Shown here one piece after another: positions 18,150 through 29,023 of a stretch of DNA of 64,000 bases. Position 1 is the stretch's first letter. Every line of letters begins with the position of its first letter. The position numbers were made by a program, and so were the translations under genes. Origin of the DNA: Pseudomonas piscis (GTDB lineage Bacteria > Pseudomonadota > Gammaproteobacteria > Pseudomonadales > Pseudomonadaceae); contig NZ_WHUV01000002.1 in the NCBI RefSeq assembly GCF_009380155.1, positions 248,001 to 312,000 on the forward strand. The letters run 5' to 3'. The notes below the pieces were generated by a model that was not told the DNA's origin, did no database searches, and saw only the letters and a list, made by a program, of their open reading frames with translations.

Positions 18150-18522
18150 GCGGCGGACACTGGCCGGGCAAGAGGTGTTGCTGGCAGCCGAGGCAGGGCC
18201 GTTGCTGGATAGCGAAGCGGCGGCGCTGCAACTGATCGGTGCGGCCTGGGAGCTGGGCGGGCGTTGGATCGTCTGGCCCGTCGAGCGCTTGCCCCAGGCC
18301 TTCTTCGATCTGCAAAGCCGGCTGGCCGGCAGCTTGGTGCAGAAACTGCTGAACTACGGCCTGAGGTTCGCCGTGCTGGGCGATATCCAACCCTGGCTGG
18401 AGCGTAGTCGGGCGCTGCGCGACCTGGTGTATGAGACCGATCGTGGTGGCGATTGGTGCTTCGTCCACGATCTGGCGGCCCTGGAACGGCGTTTGCGGGG
18501 CGAGCCGGTCCAGCGCCACTAG
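18136..18522 (+). CDS. DUF4180 family protein
   Basis: A 128-residue protein with the DUF4180 pattern: FFDLQSRLAGSLVQKLLNYG, then RFAVLGDIQPWLERS and LRDLVYETDRGGDWCFV. The family is of unknown function, often next to regulators. It overlaps the hydrolase gene by 14 bp and ends the operon. No signal peptide or membrane segment. Confidence 0.82.
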   Translation: MERFERRTLAGQEVLLAAEAGPLLDSEAAALQLIGAAWELGGRWIVWPVERLPQAFFDLQSRLAGSLVQKLLNYGLRFAVLGDIQPWLERSRALRDLVYETDRGGDWCFVHDLAALERRLRGEPVQRH

Positions 18523-18652
18523 CCATTGGCATCGTTGGCCAGTACGGCGCTGCCAACCAACATCACGCCGGGCAGGCGGTTTATCATGCGCTGTCGTCGA
18601 CCCCGAGCCTGGGTCGGCGGCCTCTCTCTCGCCCAGCCCGGAGGCGCCCGCC

Positions 18653-19831
18653 GTGCCCGATTCCTCTGCCACGCCCATCCCCGAATTTCCCGTGTGCCAC
18701 GCCCGTGGCGGCACCTCCACCGGGCTGATCCTGGCCCGGGAAGACTTGCCCGAGGACGAAGCCCTGGTGGAGGAACTGCTGCGCCACCTGATGGGCGTAC
18801 CCCTGGCTGGCGAGTGGCCGGGCAATAATCAGATCACCGGCCTGGGCCGGGGTGGCCCCACCAGCAACAAGGTGTTCATCGTCGAACGCCACCCCGGCCA
18901 GACCCGGATGATCAGCACCCTGGCGCAGTTGGCGGCGGGCAAGAGCGCCATCGACTGGAGCGTCAACTGCGGCAACATGTCGGCGGCCCTGCCGTTGTAC
19001 GCCTGGCAACGGGGCTGGCTGTCGCCGGAGGTCGATGACGGGCAGATCGAGATCTACAACAGCAACACCCAGACCACCCTGCGCGCACGCCTGGGCTTCC
19101 ACGCCGGCCGCTTGCTCAGCGACACGCGGATCCCCGGGGTCAACGGCCAGTTCCCCGGGGTCGACCTGTTCCTCGATGACCCGGTAGGCGCCAAGACCGG
19201 GGCACTGTTTCCCACCGGGCAGCGGGTCGACCTGCTCCACGGCGTCCCGGCCACCTGCATCGATGTGGCGGTGCCCATGGTCATTGTGCGGGCCACGGAC
19301 CTGGGCAAGAGCGGGCAGGAAACCCCGGCGCAGCTGGACGCCGACCCGCTGTTCAAGGAGCGCCTGCTGGGGCTGATGGTCGAGGGCGGCCTGCGCATGG
19401 GCCTGCGCCGGCGCGACGGTGGCTTGCTGACGGCCGAGGAACTGCGGCGCAGCGAAACCATTCCCAAGATCTGCATCGTCAGCCCGGCCCGCGACGGCGG
19501 TGATATCGCCACCCGCTACTTCACCCCGCAGAACGCCCATCCGTCCCTGGCGGTATCCGGCGGCTGTTGCCTGGCGGCGGCCTGCCTGGCCGAGGGCACC
19601 GTGGCCCAGCAACTGCTGGCCCAGCCCCGGCAATTGAACGCGACCCGAAGCGAGTATCCGCTGGCCATCGAAAACCCCGCGGGCATCCTCGAGACCCTGA
19701 TCAGCGCCCGCGTGCATGGCGGCGAGCTCTTGATCGATGGCGCTGCCTACCGGCGCAGCGCACAGATCCTGCTGCAAGGCCGTACCCCGCTGTACAACGC
19801 CTCCCCGGAACTGCTCCAGGCGCTTCTGTAG
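18653..19831 (+). CDS. PrpF family protein (2-methylaconitate isomerase / oxalomesaconate tautomerase-like)
   Basis: A 392-residue PrpF-fold protein. It shows VCHARGGTSTGLILAREDLP, the substrate loop GLGRGGPTSNKVFIV, VNCGNMSAALP with the Cys, and SGGCCLAAACLAEGT in the second half. The family isomerises or tautomerises unsaturated tricarboxylates such as 2-methylaconitate or 4-oxalomesaconate (GalD). No propionate or gallate genes are adjacent, so the substrate is open. I chose GTG at 18653 because GGAGG lies 8 bp upstream; earlier in-frame ATGs lie within the DUF4180 gene. Confidence 0.82.
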   Translation: MPDSSATPIPEFPVCHARGGTSTGLILAREDLPEDEALVEELLRHLMGVPLAGEWPGNNQITGLGRGGPTSNKVFIVERHPGQTRMISTLAQLAAGKSAIDWSVNCGNMSAALPLYAWQRGWLSPEVDDGQIEIYNSNTQTTLRARLGFHAGRLLSDTRIPGVNGQFPGVDLFLDDPVGAKTGALFPTGQRVDLLHGVPATCIDVAVPMVIVRATDLGKSGQETPAQLDADPLFKERLLGLMVEGGLRMGLRRRDGGLLTAEELRRSETIPKICIVSPARDGGDIATRYFTPQNAHPSLAVSGGCCLAAACLAEGTVAQQLLAQPRQLNATRSEYPLAIENPAGILETLISARVHGGELLIDGAAYRRSAQILLQGRTPLYNASPELLQALL

Positions 19832-19852
19832 TGGGTTACATGGTCAATCGCT

Positions 19853-19950
19853 GAAGGCCCTGCGGGCCTTGTCGCAGCTTCGCAGGCTCAGCAGCGGCTA
19901 CAGGTTTGGTGTAGCCGCTGCCGCAGGCTGCGTACGGGCGCGTAGCGGCC
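19853..19950 (+). repeat. Copy A of a ~100-bp hairpin-rich intergenic repeat
   Basis: Begins GAAGGCCCTGCGGGCCTT and ends GCGTAGCGGCC. It contains three hairpins: AAGGCCC/GGGCCTT, CAGCGGCTACA/TGTAGCCGCTG, and a GCCGC/GCGGC closing stem. Near-identical copies lie at 50082-50167 (inverted), 56397-56496 and 63686-63785. This copy ends one base before the stop codon of the convergent phosphatase gene. Confidence 0.85.
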
Positions 19951-19951
19951 G

Positions 19952-20281
19952 TCAGGATTCGGGCAGGAAGGGTGGCACTCGCTGTTGCAGCAGTTGGATC
20001 AGTTGCGGGTCCATGAACTCATAGTCATCGGGAATGTTCAGGCACACCACCTGTTGCTGGTGCAGGTGCTGCTTGAAGCGCTTGCGCAGTTTTTCCCGGT
20101 GCCGGGTTTCCATCACCAGGATCAGCCCGGCCCATTGCACCAGCTCCGGGCCCAGGGGCACCTGGGCATCGTGGTTGAGCCCGGCGGACGCGGTGACGAT
20201 CCCCGGCCAATCGGCGAATACCTGTTCGGCGGTGGGGCTGCGCAGCTTGTTCTGGCTGCAGACGAACAACACATTGAGCAT
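19952..20281 (-). CDS. Low-molecular-weight protein-tyrosine-phosphatase-like protein
   Basis: A 109-residue protein with the LMW-PTP phosphate loop near the N-terminus (CSQNKLRSPTAEQVF, CX5R with the nucleophile Cys at residue 8) and a candidate general acid in IPDDYEFMDP. It is shorter than classical LMW-PTPs (about 150 residues), matching a compact subfamily common in pseudomonads. The substrate is unknown. It starts at ATG 20281; the frame remains open upstream into the divergent XRE gene but that part lacks family features. Confidence 0.8.
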   Translation of the reverse strand: MLNVLFVCSQNKLRSPTAEQVFADWPGIVTASAGLNHDAQVPLGPELVQWAGLILVMETRHREKLRKRFKQHLHQQQVVCLNIPDDYEFMDPQLIQLLQQRVPPFLPES

Positions 20282-20452
20282 TCTGCCGGGTTCCCTGGCT
20301 GATGGTGCCGCCGTGATGGCGGGCGAGGGCCGAGAGTTTTCGCGGCTTCGGCCCGCTTGTCCAGCGCTGGTGCGCTCGGTCAGGCCGATTTGCCGGCAGG
20401 CTGCGGCCCCGGGCAAACTGTCGCGTCTTTCCAGCCGGGACCTGTCGCTTCC

Positions 20453-21010
20453 ATGTCCGCATCCATGTTCACCTCCCCGCACCTGGGCCTGGCCCTGCGC
20501 CGCTGGCGCCTGCTGCACCGGGTCAAGCAACAGCACGCCGCCGAGCTGTTCGGGGTGGCGCAGTCGAGCATTTCCCGCTGGGAAAACGGCCAGCAAGCCA
20601 TGGAACCCAGCGAGCGCGCCAAGCTCGAGCAACTGCTGGCGGCCAACCTCAGCGCCGCCGCCGACCAGGCCCTGGCCCGGTTGGTGAACGACAGCCCGCG
20701 CGCGGTGCACCTGGTCTGCGACCTGACCCACCGCCTGCTGGCCTGCTCGCCGACCCGTGCCGGGGAGTTCGGCGTGCCCTTGAGCGAGTTGCTGGGGCAA
20801 TCCTTGTGGGGCTTCTGCACCGAGGAAATCGTGCGCAAGGAGAGGGCCCTCGACGACCTCGGCTGGCGTGAAGTGCTGGCGCCCCCGGCGCTGGAGTTCT
20901 TCAGTGGCCACAACGATTCGGCCATCGTGCCCATTGCCGCCAGCCAGTGCCGCTGGACCCGCCTGAACCTGTCCGACGGCAACGCGGTGCGGCTGGTGGA
21001 AACCCTCTGA
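20453..21010 (+). CDS. XRE-family transcriptional regulator
   Basis: A 185-residue protein with an N-terminal HTH_XRE domain (LGLALRRWRLLHRVKQQHAA then FGVAQSSISRWENGQQ, residues about 8-60) and a PAS-like C-terminal half (VHLVCDLTHRLLACSPTRA, and so on) that may sense a ligand. Divergent from the small phosphatase gene with a 171-bp gap. The ATG at 20453 is used; a second in-frame ATG 12 bp later is possible. Targets unknown. Confidence 0.78.
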   Translation: MSASMFTSPHLGLALRRWRLLHRVKQQHAAELFGVAQSSISRWENGQQAMEPSERAKLEQLLAANLSAAADQALARLVNDSPRAVHLVCDLTHRLLACSPTRAGEFGVPLSELLGQSLWGFCTEEIVRKERALDDLGWREVLAPPALEFFSGHNDSAIVPIAASQCRWTRLNLSDGNAVRLVETL

Positions 21011-21102
21011 CTCCAGCCTGCTCCGGTGCCACGGATATTTTATCCGTGGTCGGTTACACACATCGTGGTTAGGCTGGGCTGTCATTTCATCCAGGTTTAG
21101 CC

Positions 21103-21675
21103 ATGAACGATCAACTCCTCGGCGGTCGCCTCGAATTCCTGCGCCAGGCGGAGCGCCTCAAGGACGTACTGCGCAGTGCCCACACCTCCAGCGGTCGCCA
21201 GGAAAGCACCGCCGAGCACAGCTGGCGCCTGTGCCTGATGGCCTTGCTGCTGGAAGACCAGCTGGGCGAGCTGGACCTTTTGCAAGTGCTCAAGCTGTGC
21301 ATCGTCCATGACCTGGGCGAAGCCATCCATGGTGACATCCCGGCGGTACAGCAGGCGGCCTACCCGGACAAGGGCCAGCAGGAGCGTGAAGACCTGCAGA
21401 CCCTCGCCAGTTGCCTCGATGCCCCGGCCCGCCAGCGCCTGCTGGCCTTGTGGGACGAATACGAGAATGCCAGTTCGGCCGAGGCCCGGGCGGTCAAGGC
21501 CCTGGACAAGCTGGAGACCCTGGTGCAGCACAATCAGGGGCGCAACCCAGCGGATTTCGATTACCGCTTCAACCTCGACTACGGCCGCCGCTACACTAGC
21601 GCCACGCCGCTGTTCCGAGCCTTGCGCGAGCAGATCGACCACGACACGCGGCGCCACATCGACGCGGCCGGCTGA
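21103..21675 (+). CDS. HD-domain phosphohydrolase (YfbR-like)
   Basis: A 190-residue HD-domain protein: RSAHTSSGRQESTAEHSWRL supplies the first His, and CIVHDLGEAIHGDIPA the HD pair, with a later Asp in AVKALDKLETL. This metal-site order (H...HD...D) is that of YfbR-type 5'-deoxynucleotidases and related nucleotide hydrolases. A role in nucleotide pool control is likely but the substrate is not certain. The GNAT gene follows after 33 bp on the same strand. Confidence 0.83.
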   Translation: MNDQLLGGRLEFLRQAERLKDVLRSAHTSSGRQESTAEHSWRLCLMALLLEDQLGELDLLQVLKLCIVHDLGEAIHGDIPAVQQAAYPDKGQQEREDLQTLASCLDAPARQRLLALWDEYENASSAEARAVKALDKLETLVQHNQGRNPADFDYRFNLDYGRRYTSATPLFRALREQIDHDTRRHIDAAG

Positions 21676-21708
21676 GCGCCGGTCCCTTGCAGAGAGTATC
21701 CGCAGCCC

Positions 21709-22215
21709 ATGAACCCGATCCTGCGCGCTGAACGTCCCGGCGATATCCCGGCCATCGAACAGCTGACCCGCGAAGCCTTTCGCGATGCGCCTCATTCCAG
21801 CCATACCGAGCAGTACATCGTCAACGCCCTGCGCAGTGCCGGCGCGCTGACCCTGTCCCTGGTGGCCGAGGAGGGCGATGCACTGCTCGGCCATGGATCG
21901 ATCTCCCCGGTGGTCTTCAGCGGTGGCGAGCCCGGCTGGTTTGGCCTGGCGCCGGTCTCGGTAGTGCCGGAGCGTCAGGGCCAGGGGATCGGCTCACGCT
22001 TGATCCGCCAGTTGCTGGCGCAGTTGCAGGAGCAGGGCGCCGCCGGCTGTGTGGTGCTGGGCGACCCGGCCTACTACGCGCGTTTCGGCTTCAAGGCCGG
22101 GCAAGGACCGGTATTGCCCGGGGTGCCCCCTGAGTACTTCCAGGCGCTGGCGTTCCGGGGCCGCTGCCCGGAGGGCGAAGTGCGCTTTCATCCGGGTTTC
22201 GAGGCCCAGGGCTAG
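21709..22215 (+). CDS. GNAT family N-acetyltransferase (YhbS-like)
   Basis: A 168-residue GNAT. The acetyl-CoA loop is PERQGQGIGSRLIRQLLAQL, preceded by GLAPVSVVPE on strand beta4. The later GDPAYYARFGFKAG is typical of YhbS-type acetyltransferases. It probably shares a transcript with the HD-domain gene. The acceptor substrate is unknown. Its end converges on the PBP operon with only 11 bp between stop codons. Confidence 0.85.
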   Translation: MNPILRAERPGDIPAIEQLTREAFRDAPHSSHTEQYIVNALRSAGALTLSLVAEEGDALLGHGSISPVVFSGGEPGWFGLAPVSVVPERQGQGIGSRLIRQLLAQLQEQGAAGCVVLGDPAYYARFGFKAGQGPVLPGVPPEYFQALAFRGRCPEGEVRFHPGFEAQG

Positions 22216-22226
22216 GGGCGCGGGGT

Positions 22227-24566
22227 TCAGAACAGCTCCTGCAAGGTGCGCTCCACGGCCGGGTTCGAGGCGGGCGCGGTACTCTCCAGCGCCGGTGCGT
22301 TCTCGCTCTTGAACAGCTCCATGGCCGTGTGCGCGGCGTCCGCGGGCGCCGCCGTGCCATCTTCCAGGTGGATGCGCCGGGTGACGATGCCCGGCGGTTC
22401 GGGCTGCGAGTAGGGGGCCTTGCCCGCCAGGGCCTGACCCATGTAGTCCATCCAGATCGGCAGGGCGATGGTCACCCCCCATTCCCGGCGGCCCAGGCTT
22501 TGCGGCTGGTCGAAACCGGCCCAGACGCTGGTCACGTAGTCGCCGTTGTAGCCGGTGAACCAGGAGTCCTTGGCGTCGTTGGTGGTGCCGGTCTTGCCGG
22601 CGATGTCCGGTCGCCCCATGGCGGCGGCAGCGCGCCCGGTGCCGCGCTTGATCACGTCCTGGAGCATGCTGGTCAGCAGGTAGGTGGTACGGCCGTCCAC
22701 CACCTGTTCGGCCACGGCGGCTGGTGCCGGATTGCGCAGGCTGGGGGCGCAGCTCGGGTTGGCGGCGAAGAGCAGCTGGCCATTGCGGTCCTCGATGCGC
22801 TCGATGAGGTAGGGCGTGACCCGGTAGCCGCCGTTGGCGAACACGCTCCAGGCCGCGACCACCTCCATGGGCGTCACCGAGGCCGTGCCCAGGGCCAGGG
22901 ACAGGTTGCGCGGCAGATCGTCGGCGGCGAACCCGAAGCGCCGGATGTAGTCGAGGGTCGGGTCGATGCCCATGGCCTGCACCAGGCGGATCGCGATCAT
23001 GTTCCGCGAGCGATACAGCGCCTCGCGCAAGCGGATCGGGCCGAGGAAGGTGCGGTTCTCGTTGCGTGGGCGCCAGGCCGGGCCGGCGTAGTCGCTGTCC
23101 AGCACTATGGGCGCGTCGTTGACGATGCTCGCCGGGGTAAAACCGTTGTCCAGCGCTGCGGCGTAGATGAAGGGCTTGAAGCTCGAACCCGGCTGGCGCT
23201 TGGCTTGCAGCACCCGGTTGAAGTGGCTCTGCTGGAAGTCGAAGCCGCCCACCAGCGCGCGGATCGCGCCATCTTCCGCTGCCACCGACACCAGCGCACC
23301 CTGGGCCTTTGGCACCTGGCTGAAGGCCAGTGGCTGTGCATCTTGTTGTTCGACGCGGATCACATCGCCCACCTTGATCAGGTCGGCCGGTCGCGCCGGG
23401 GCGCGGCCCAGTGCGTTGTGGCTGATGAAGGGCCGGGCCCAGGCCATGGTCGACCAGGGCACGGCGTGTTCCCGGCCACTGCCATCGATGATCACCAGGC
23501 TCTGGTCCAGGACCTGGGTCACCGCCACCGCCTTCAGGCCGCCCAGGGTCGGGTAGGCCTGCAGCGCTTGTGGCCAGTCCGGCCGCGGCGTGCCACGCAG
23601 CTGGGCTTCGGGGCCGCGATAACCGTGGCGCCGGTCATACACCTTCAAGCCCTTTTGCAGCGCGCTGTTGGCCGCCGCCTGCAATGGCGCGGTGACCGTC
23701 GTCACCACCTGCAGCCCACGGGTGTAGGCCTGTTCGCCGAAACGCTCGACCATCTGCGCCCGGGCCATCTCCGCCACGTAGGGCGCGTCCACCTCGGGTT
23801 CCGGTGCGTGGTAGCGGGCCGTGAGCGGCTCGGCCAGGGCTGCCTGGTAGCGCGCGGCATCGATGCTGCCCAGCTCGTGCATGCGCCCCAGGATCCAGTC
23901 CCGGCGCTGCTTGGCCCGGGTCGGGTTGTTGATCGGGTTGAAGCGCGACGGCGCCTTGGGCAGGCCGGCGATCATCGCCGTCTGGGCCAGGGTCAGTTGC
24001 GCCACCGGCTTGCCGTAGTAGACCTGCGCGGCAGCGGCGATGCCGTAGGCGCGCTTGCCCAGGTAGATCTTGTTGACGTACAGGTTGAAGATCTCGTCCT
24101 TGGACAGGCTGCGTTCGATCTGCAAGGCCAGCAGGATCTCGGTCAGCTTGCGCGAGAAGGTCCGCTCCTGGCTGAGGAAGAAGTTCTTCGCCACCTGCAT
24201 GGTGATGGTGCTGCCCCCGGAGCGCACATGCCCGCTCCTGGCCAGCTCCAGGGCCGCGCGTAGCAGCCCCGAGGGATCGACGCCGGAGTGCTGGCGGAAG
24301 TTGCCATCCTCGGCGGCCATGAAGGCCGCGAGGAAGTCATCGGGGATATCGGCGTTGGCGAGGGGAATCCGGCGGATCTCGCCGAATTCGGCGATCAGCT
24401 TGCCCTCGTGGCTGAGGATCTGCAGCGGCTCTTGCAACTGCACGTCCTTGAGCGTCGCTACATCGGGCAGTTGCGGTTGCAGGTACAGGTAGGTGCCGCT
24501 GGCGCCGAGCACCAGCAGGCTGGCGATGGCCAGGGCACACCAGCCCAGGTTCTTCAGTAGTCGCAT
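22227..24566 (-). CDS. Class A penicillin-binding protein (PBP1A family)
   Basis: A 779-residue bifunctional peptidoglycan synthase: one N-terminal membrane helix (about residues 9-28), a glycosyltransferase domain with catalytic Glu in FMAAEDGNF (Glu86) and the GGSTITMQVAKN motif, then a transpeptidase domain with active-site SSFK in QPGSSFKPF, an SRN motif and KTGTTND. The ATG at 24566 has GAGGAA 6 bp upstream. It is the last gene of a set with PBP2-like and PBP3-like genes and is an additional copy, because housekeeping ponA lies in other surroundings in Pseudomonas (known generally, not checked here). Confidence 0.88.
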   Translation of the reverse strand: MRLLKNLGWCALAIASLLVLGASGTYLYLQPQLPDVATLKDVQLQEPLQILSHEGKLIAEFGEIRRIPLANADIPDDFLAAFMAAEDGNFRQHSGVDPSGLLRAALELARSGHVRSGGSTITMQVAKNFFLSQERTFSRKLTEILLALQIERSLSKDEIFNLYVNKIYLGKRAYGIAAAAQVYYGKPVAQLTLAQTAMIAGLPKAPSRFNPINNPTRAKQRRDWILGRMHELGSIDAARYQAALAEPLTARYHAPEPEVDAPYVAEMARAQMVERFGEQAYTRGLQVVTTVTAPLQAAANSALQKGLKVYDRRHGYRGPEAQLRGTPRPDWPQALQAYPTLGGLKAVAVTQVLDQSLVIIDGSGREHAVPWSTMAWARPFISHNALGRAPARPADLIKVGDVIRVEQQDAQPLAFSQVPKAQGALVSVAAEDGAIRALVGGFDFQQSHFNRVLQAKRQPGSSFKPFIYAAALDNGFTPASIVNDAPIVLDSDYAGPAWRPRNENRTFLGPIRLREALYRSRNMIAIRLVQAMGIDPTLDYIRRFGFAADDLPRNLSLALGTASVTPMEVVAAWSVFANGGYRVTPYLIERIEDRNGQLLFAANPSCAPSLRNPAPAAVAEQVVDGRTTYLLTSMLQDVIKRGTGRAAAAMGRPDIAGKTGTTNDAKDSWFTGYNGDYVTSVWAGFDQPQSLGRREWGVTIALPIWMDYMGQALAGKAPYSQPEPPGIVTRRIHLEDGTAAPADAAHTAMELFKSENAPALESTAPASNPAVERTLQELF

Positions 24567-24610
24567 CAAAGGTTCCTCGACTGCGGTTGGCGATGGGCCC
24601 GGCATGGGCC

Positions 24611-26533
24611 TCAAAGGGTTGCGCTGGCGGTGCGCCGTGGTTCGCCGAGCGCCGCCTGCTCCCCGGCGGCCGGCACGGCGTACTCGGCCTTGAGCCGGCC
24701 GCTGTCATCCAAGAGCCAGGCGTCCATCACCTGGCGCACCACCGGACCTGCCACCCGGGCGCCGGCCTCGCCGTTCTCGATCATCACGGCGACCACGATG
24801 GCCGGGCGCTGGGCCGGGGCGAAGCCGACGAACAAGGCGTTGTCGCGGTGGCGTTCATGGGTCTTGGCGCGGTTGTAGCGTTCGCCCTGCTTGATCGCCA
24901 CCACCTGGGCGGTGCCGCTCTTGCCGGCGATCCGGTACTGCGCGCCACGGGCCGCCCGGCGCCCGACCCCGCGCGGGTGATGCATGACCATCTGCATGCC
25001 CTGGATCACCCGGTCCCAGGTCTGCGGGTCCTTGAGGCGGATGTCCGGCAGCGGCTGTGGGTCGACCAGGGCCTGGCCGCCGACCGACAGCGCCAGGTGC
25101 GGCCGGTGCCAGATACCTCGACTGGCGATCAGGCTGGTGGCCTGGGCCAGTTGCAGGGGGGTGACCTGCATGTAGCCCTGGCCGATTCCCAGGATCAGGG
25201 TCTCCCCGGGGTACCAGTCCTGGCGGCGGGTCGCGCGTTTCCACTCCGGGGATGGCATCAGCCCGGGCGACTCCTCGAACATGTCGATGGACACCCGCTG
25301 CCCCAGGCCGAACTCGCTGAGGTAGTCGTGCAGCCGGCGGATGCCCAGCTTGTGCGCCAGGTCGTAGAAGTAGGTGTCATTGGACCGCATGATCGCGTCG
25401 TACATGTCCACCCAGCCATCGCCGCCGCGATTCCAGTTGCGGTACTTGTGCCGGTAGTTGGGCAGTTCGTAGTAGCCGCGATCGAACACCCGCTGGCTCG
25501 GGGTGGTCACGCCGCTGTCGAGCCCGGCGACCACCACCATGGGCTTGATGGTCGAGCCGGGCGGGTAGAGCCCGCGCAGCACTCGGTTGAACAGCGGCAT
25601 GTCGGCGGAGTCGCGCAGGGCGGCATAGGCCCCGGCACCGATGCCCTTGACGAAGGGGTTGGGGTCGAAGCTCGGGCGGCTGACCATGGCCAGCACCTGG
25701 CCGGTGTCCGGGTCCAGGGCCACCACCGCGCCCCGACGCTCGCCAAGGGCCGCTTCGGCGGCGCCCTGCAAGCGCACGTCCAGGCTCAGCACGACGTCCT
25801 GGCCGGGCACCGGCGGCTGGCGACGCAGTACCCGCATGACCCGACCCTGGGCGTTGGTCTCCACCTCTTCGTAGCCCATGCGGCCATGCAGCGCCTCTTC
25901 ATAGAAACGCTCGATGCCGGTCTTGCCGATCAACTGGCTGCGCAGGTACTTGGCCGGGTCGAGACGCGAGTATTCCTGTTCGTTGATCCGCCCGACATAA
26001 CCCACCGAGTGGGCGAAATGTTCCCCCAAGGGATAGACCCGCGAGAACTGCGCCTGGACGTCCAGGCCCGGCAGGTGGAACTGGTTCACCGCGATCAGGG
26101 CGATCTGCCGCTCGTTCAGGTCCGGCAGCAGCATCAGCGGCTCGAAGGCCCGCCCACGGCGTTGCAGCAACTTGGCGATCCGCGCCTGTTGCCCGGCGTC
26201 CAGGTCGAGGATCCGGCTCAGCCGGGCGATCACCGTCGCCACGTCGCCGGCCCGCTCGCGGGTGAGGAACAGGTTGAAGGTCGGCACGTTGCCCGCCAGC
26301 AGCACCTTGTTGCGGTCATACACCAGGCCCCGGGGCGGCGGGATCGGGCGCAGGTGGATGCGGTTCTTCTCGGACACCGCCACCTGGTAGTCGTGTTGCG
26401 TCACCTGCAGGACATACAGCCGGCCCACCAGCGCGCAGGTCAGGACGATCACCAGCACGGCGCTGGCGATGATGCGGCGGTTGACGATCCGCTGGTTGCC
26501 GGCCTGATCGTGGAAGGGGGTGTGCTCTGGCAT
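24611..26533 (-). CDS. mrdA: Penicillin-binding protein 2 paralogue (elongation-type transpeptidase)
   Basis: A 640-residue class B PBP of the MrdA/PBP2 type: one membrane anchor (about residues 20-38), the pedestal domain with RPIPPPRGLVYDRN, and a transpeptidase domain with STIKP (Ser327, Lys330), RSNDTYFYD and KSGTAQV. This type crosslinks lateral-wall peptidoglycan with RodA. RodA and MreB genes are absent here, unlike the usual rod locus, so it is likely a second copy. It is 43 bp upstream of the class A PBP gene and 157 bp downstream of the PBP3-like gene. Confidence 0.87.
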   Translation of the reverse strand: MPEHTPFHDQAGNQRIVNRRIIASAVLVIVLTCALVGRLYVLQVTQHDYQVAVSEKNRIHLRPIPPPRGLVYDRNKVLLAGNVPTFNLFLTRERAGDVATVIARLSRILDLDAGQQARIAKLLQRRGRAFEPLMLLPDLNERQIALIAVNQFHLPGLDVQAQFSRVYPLGEHFAHSVGYVGRINEQEYSRLDPAKYLRSQLIGKTGIERFYEEALHGRMGYEEVETNAQGRVMRVLRRQPPVPGQDVVLSLDVRLQGAAEAALGERRGAVVALDPDTGQVLAMVSRPSFDPNPFVKGIGAGAYAALRDSADMPLFNRVLRGLYPPGSTIKPMVVVAGLDSGVTTPSQRVFDRGYYELPNYRHKYRNWNRGGDGWVDMYDAIMRSNDTYFYDLAHKLGIRRLHDYLSEFGLGQRVSIDMFEESPGLMPSPEWKRATRRQDWYPGETLILGIGQGYMQVTPLQLAQATSLIASRGIWHRPHLALSVGGQALVDPQPLPDIRLKDPQTWDRVIQGMQMVMHHPRGVGRRAARGAQYRIAGKSGTAQVVAIKQGERYNRAKTHERHRDNALFVGFAPAQRPAIVVAVMIENGEAGARVAGPVVRQVMDAWLLDDSGRLKAEYAVPAAGEQAALGEPRRTASATL

Positions 26534-26690
26534 CGAAGACTCTTGGGGCTGGGCAGTGACCGGCCAGGTGGATGGCCGGCCAGCATGGGGAACATTGGCG
26601 GTGGTCGCCGGGGGCAACCACGATCGTGGGTCGGAGCGCGGCGTGCCGTGGCGGTGGACGGATGCGCACAAGCATGGACATGGGCTGGCC

Positions 26691-28836
<2,146 letters not shown>

Positions 28837-28990
28837 GTCTAGTCCCCTGGTATCCGCCGTGCCTTTCCTGGTGCCCATCGGGACCGGGTTGCACCGGCTG
28901 CGGATATTCCTGTGTCGCTTGAAAAGCCTTATCGCTCAATCGCTTAGTGGGCGATAAAAGGTTATGGGGGGACATTTTAAGAAGGCTAGA

Positions 28991-29011
28991 ATATAGAGCA
29001 ACGCGCTATAT
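28991..29011. promoter_or_regulatory. Palindromic LysR-type binding site
   Basis: ATATAG-AGCAACGCG-CTATAT has 6-bp perfect arms and contains a T-N11-A core. It lies 12 bp before the LysR gene and within the divergent gap to the PBP cassette, the expected place for a shared LysR operator. Confidence 0.55.
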
Positions 29012-29023
29012 GGGCTATCTGAT

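Noticed and set aside
18431..18653. ATG start at 18431 for the PrpF gene
   Set aside because: It would overlap the DUF4180 gene by 92 bp and add residues not found in the family; GTG 18653 has a well-placed GGAGG.
28929..28955. Inverted repeat TTATCGC...GCGATAA as a terminator
   Set aside because: It lies between divergent genes upstream of both, has a long loop and no T-run; more likely part of the promoter region.
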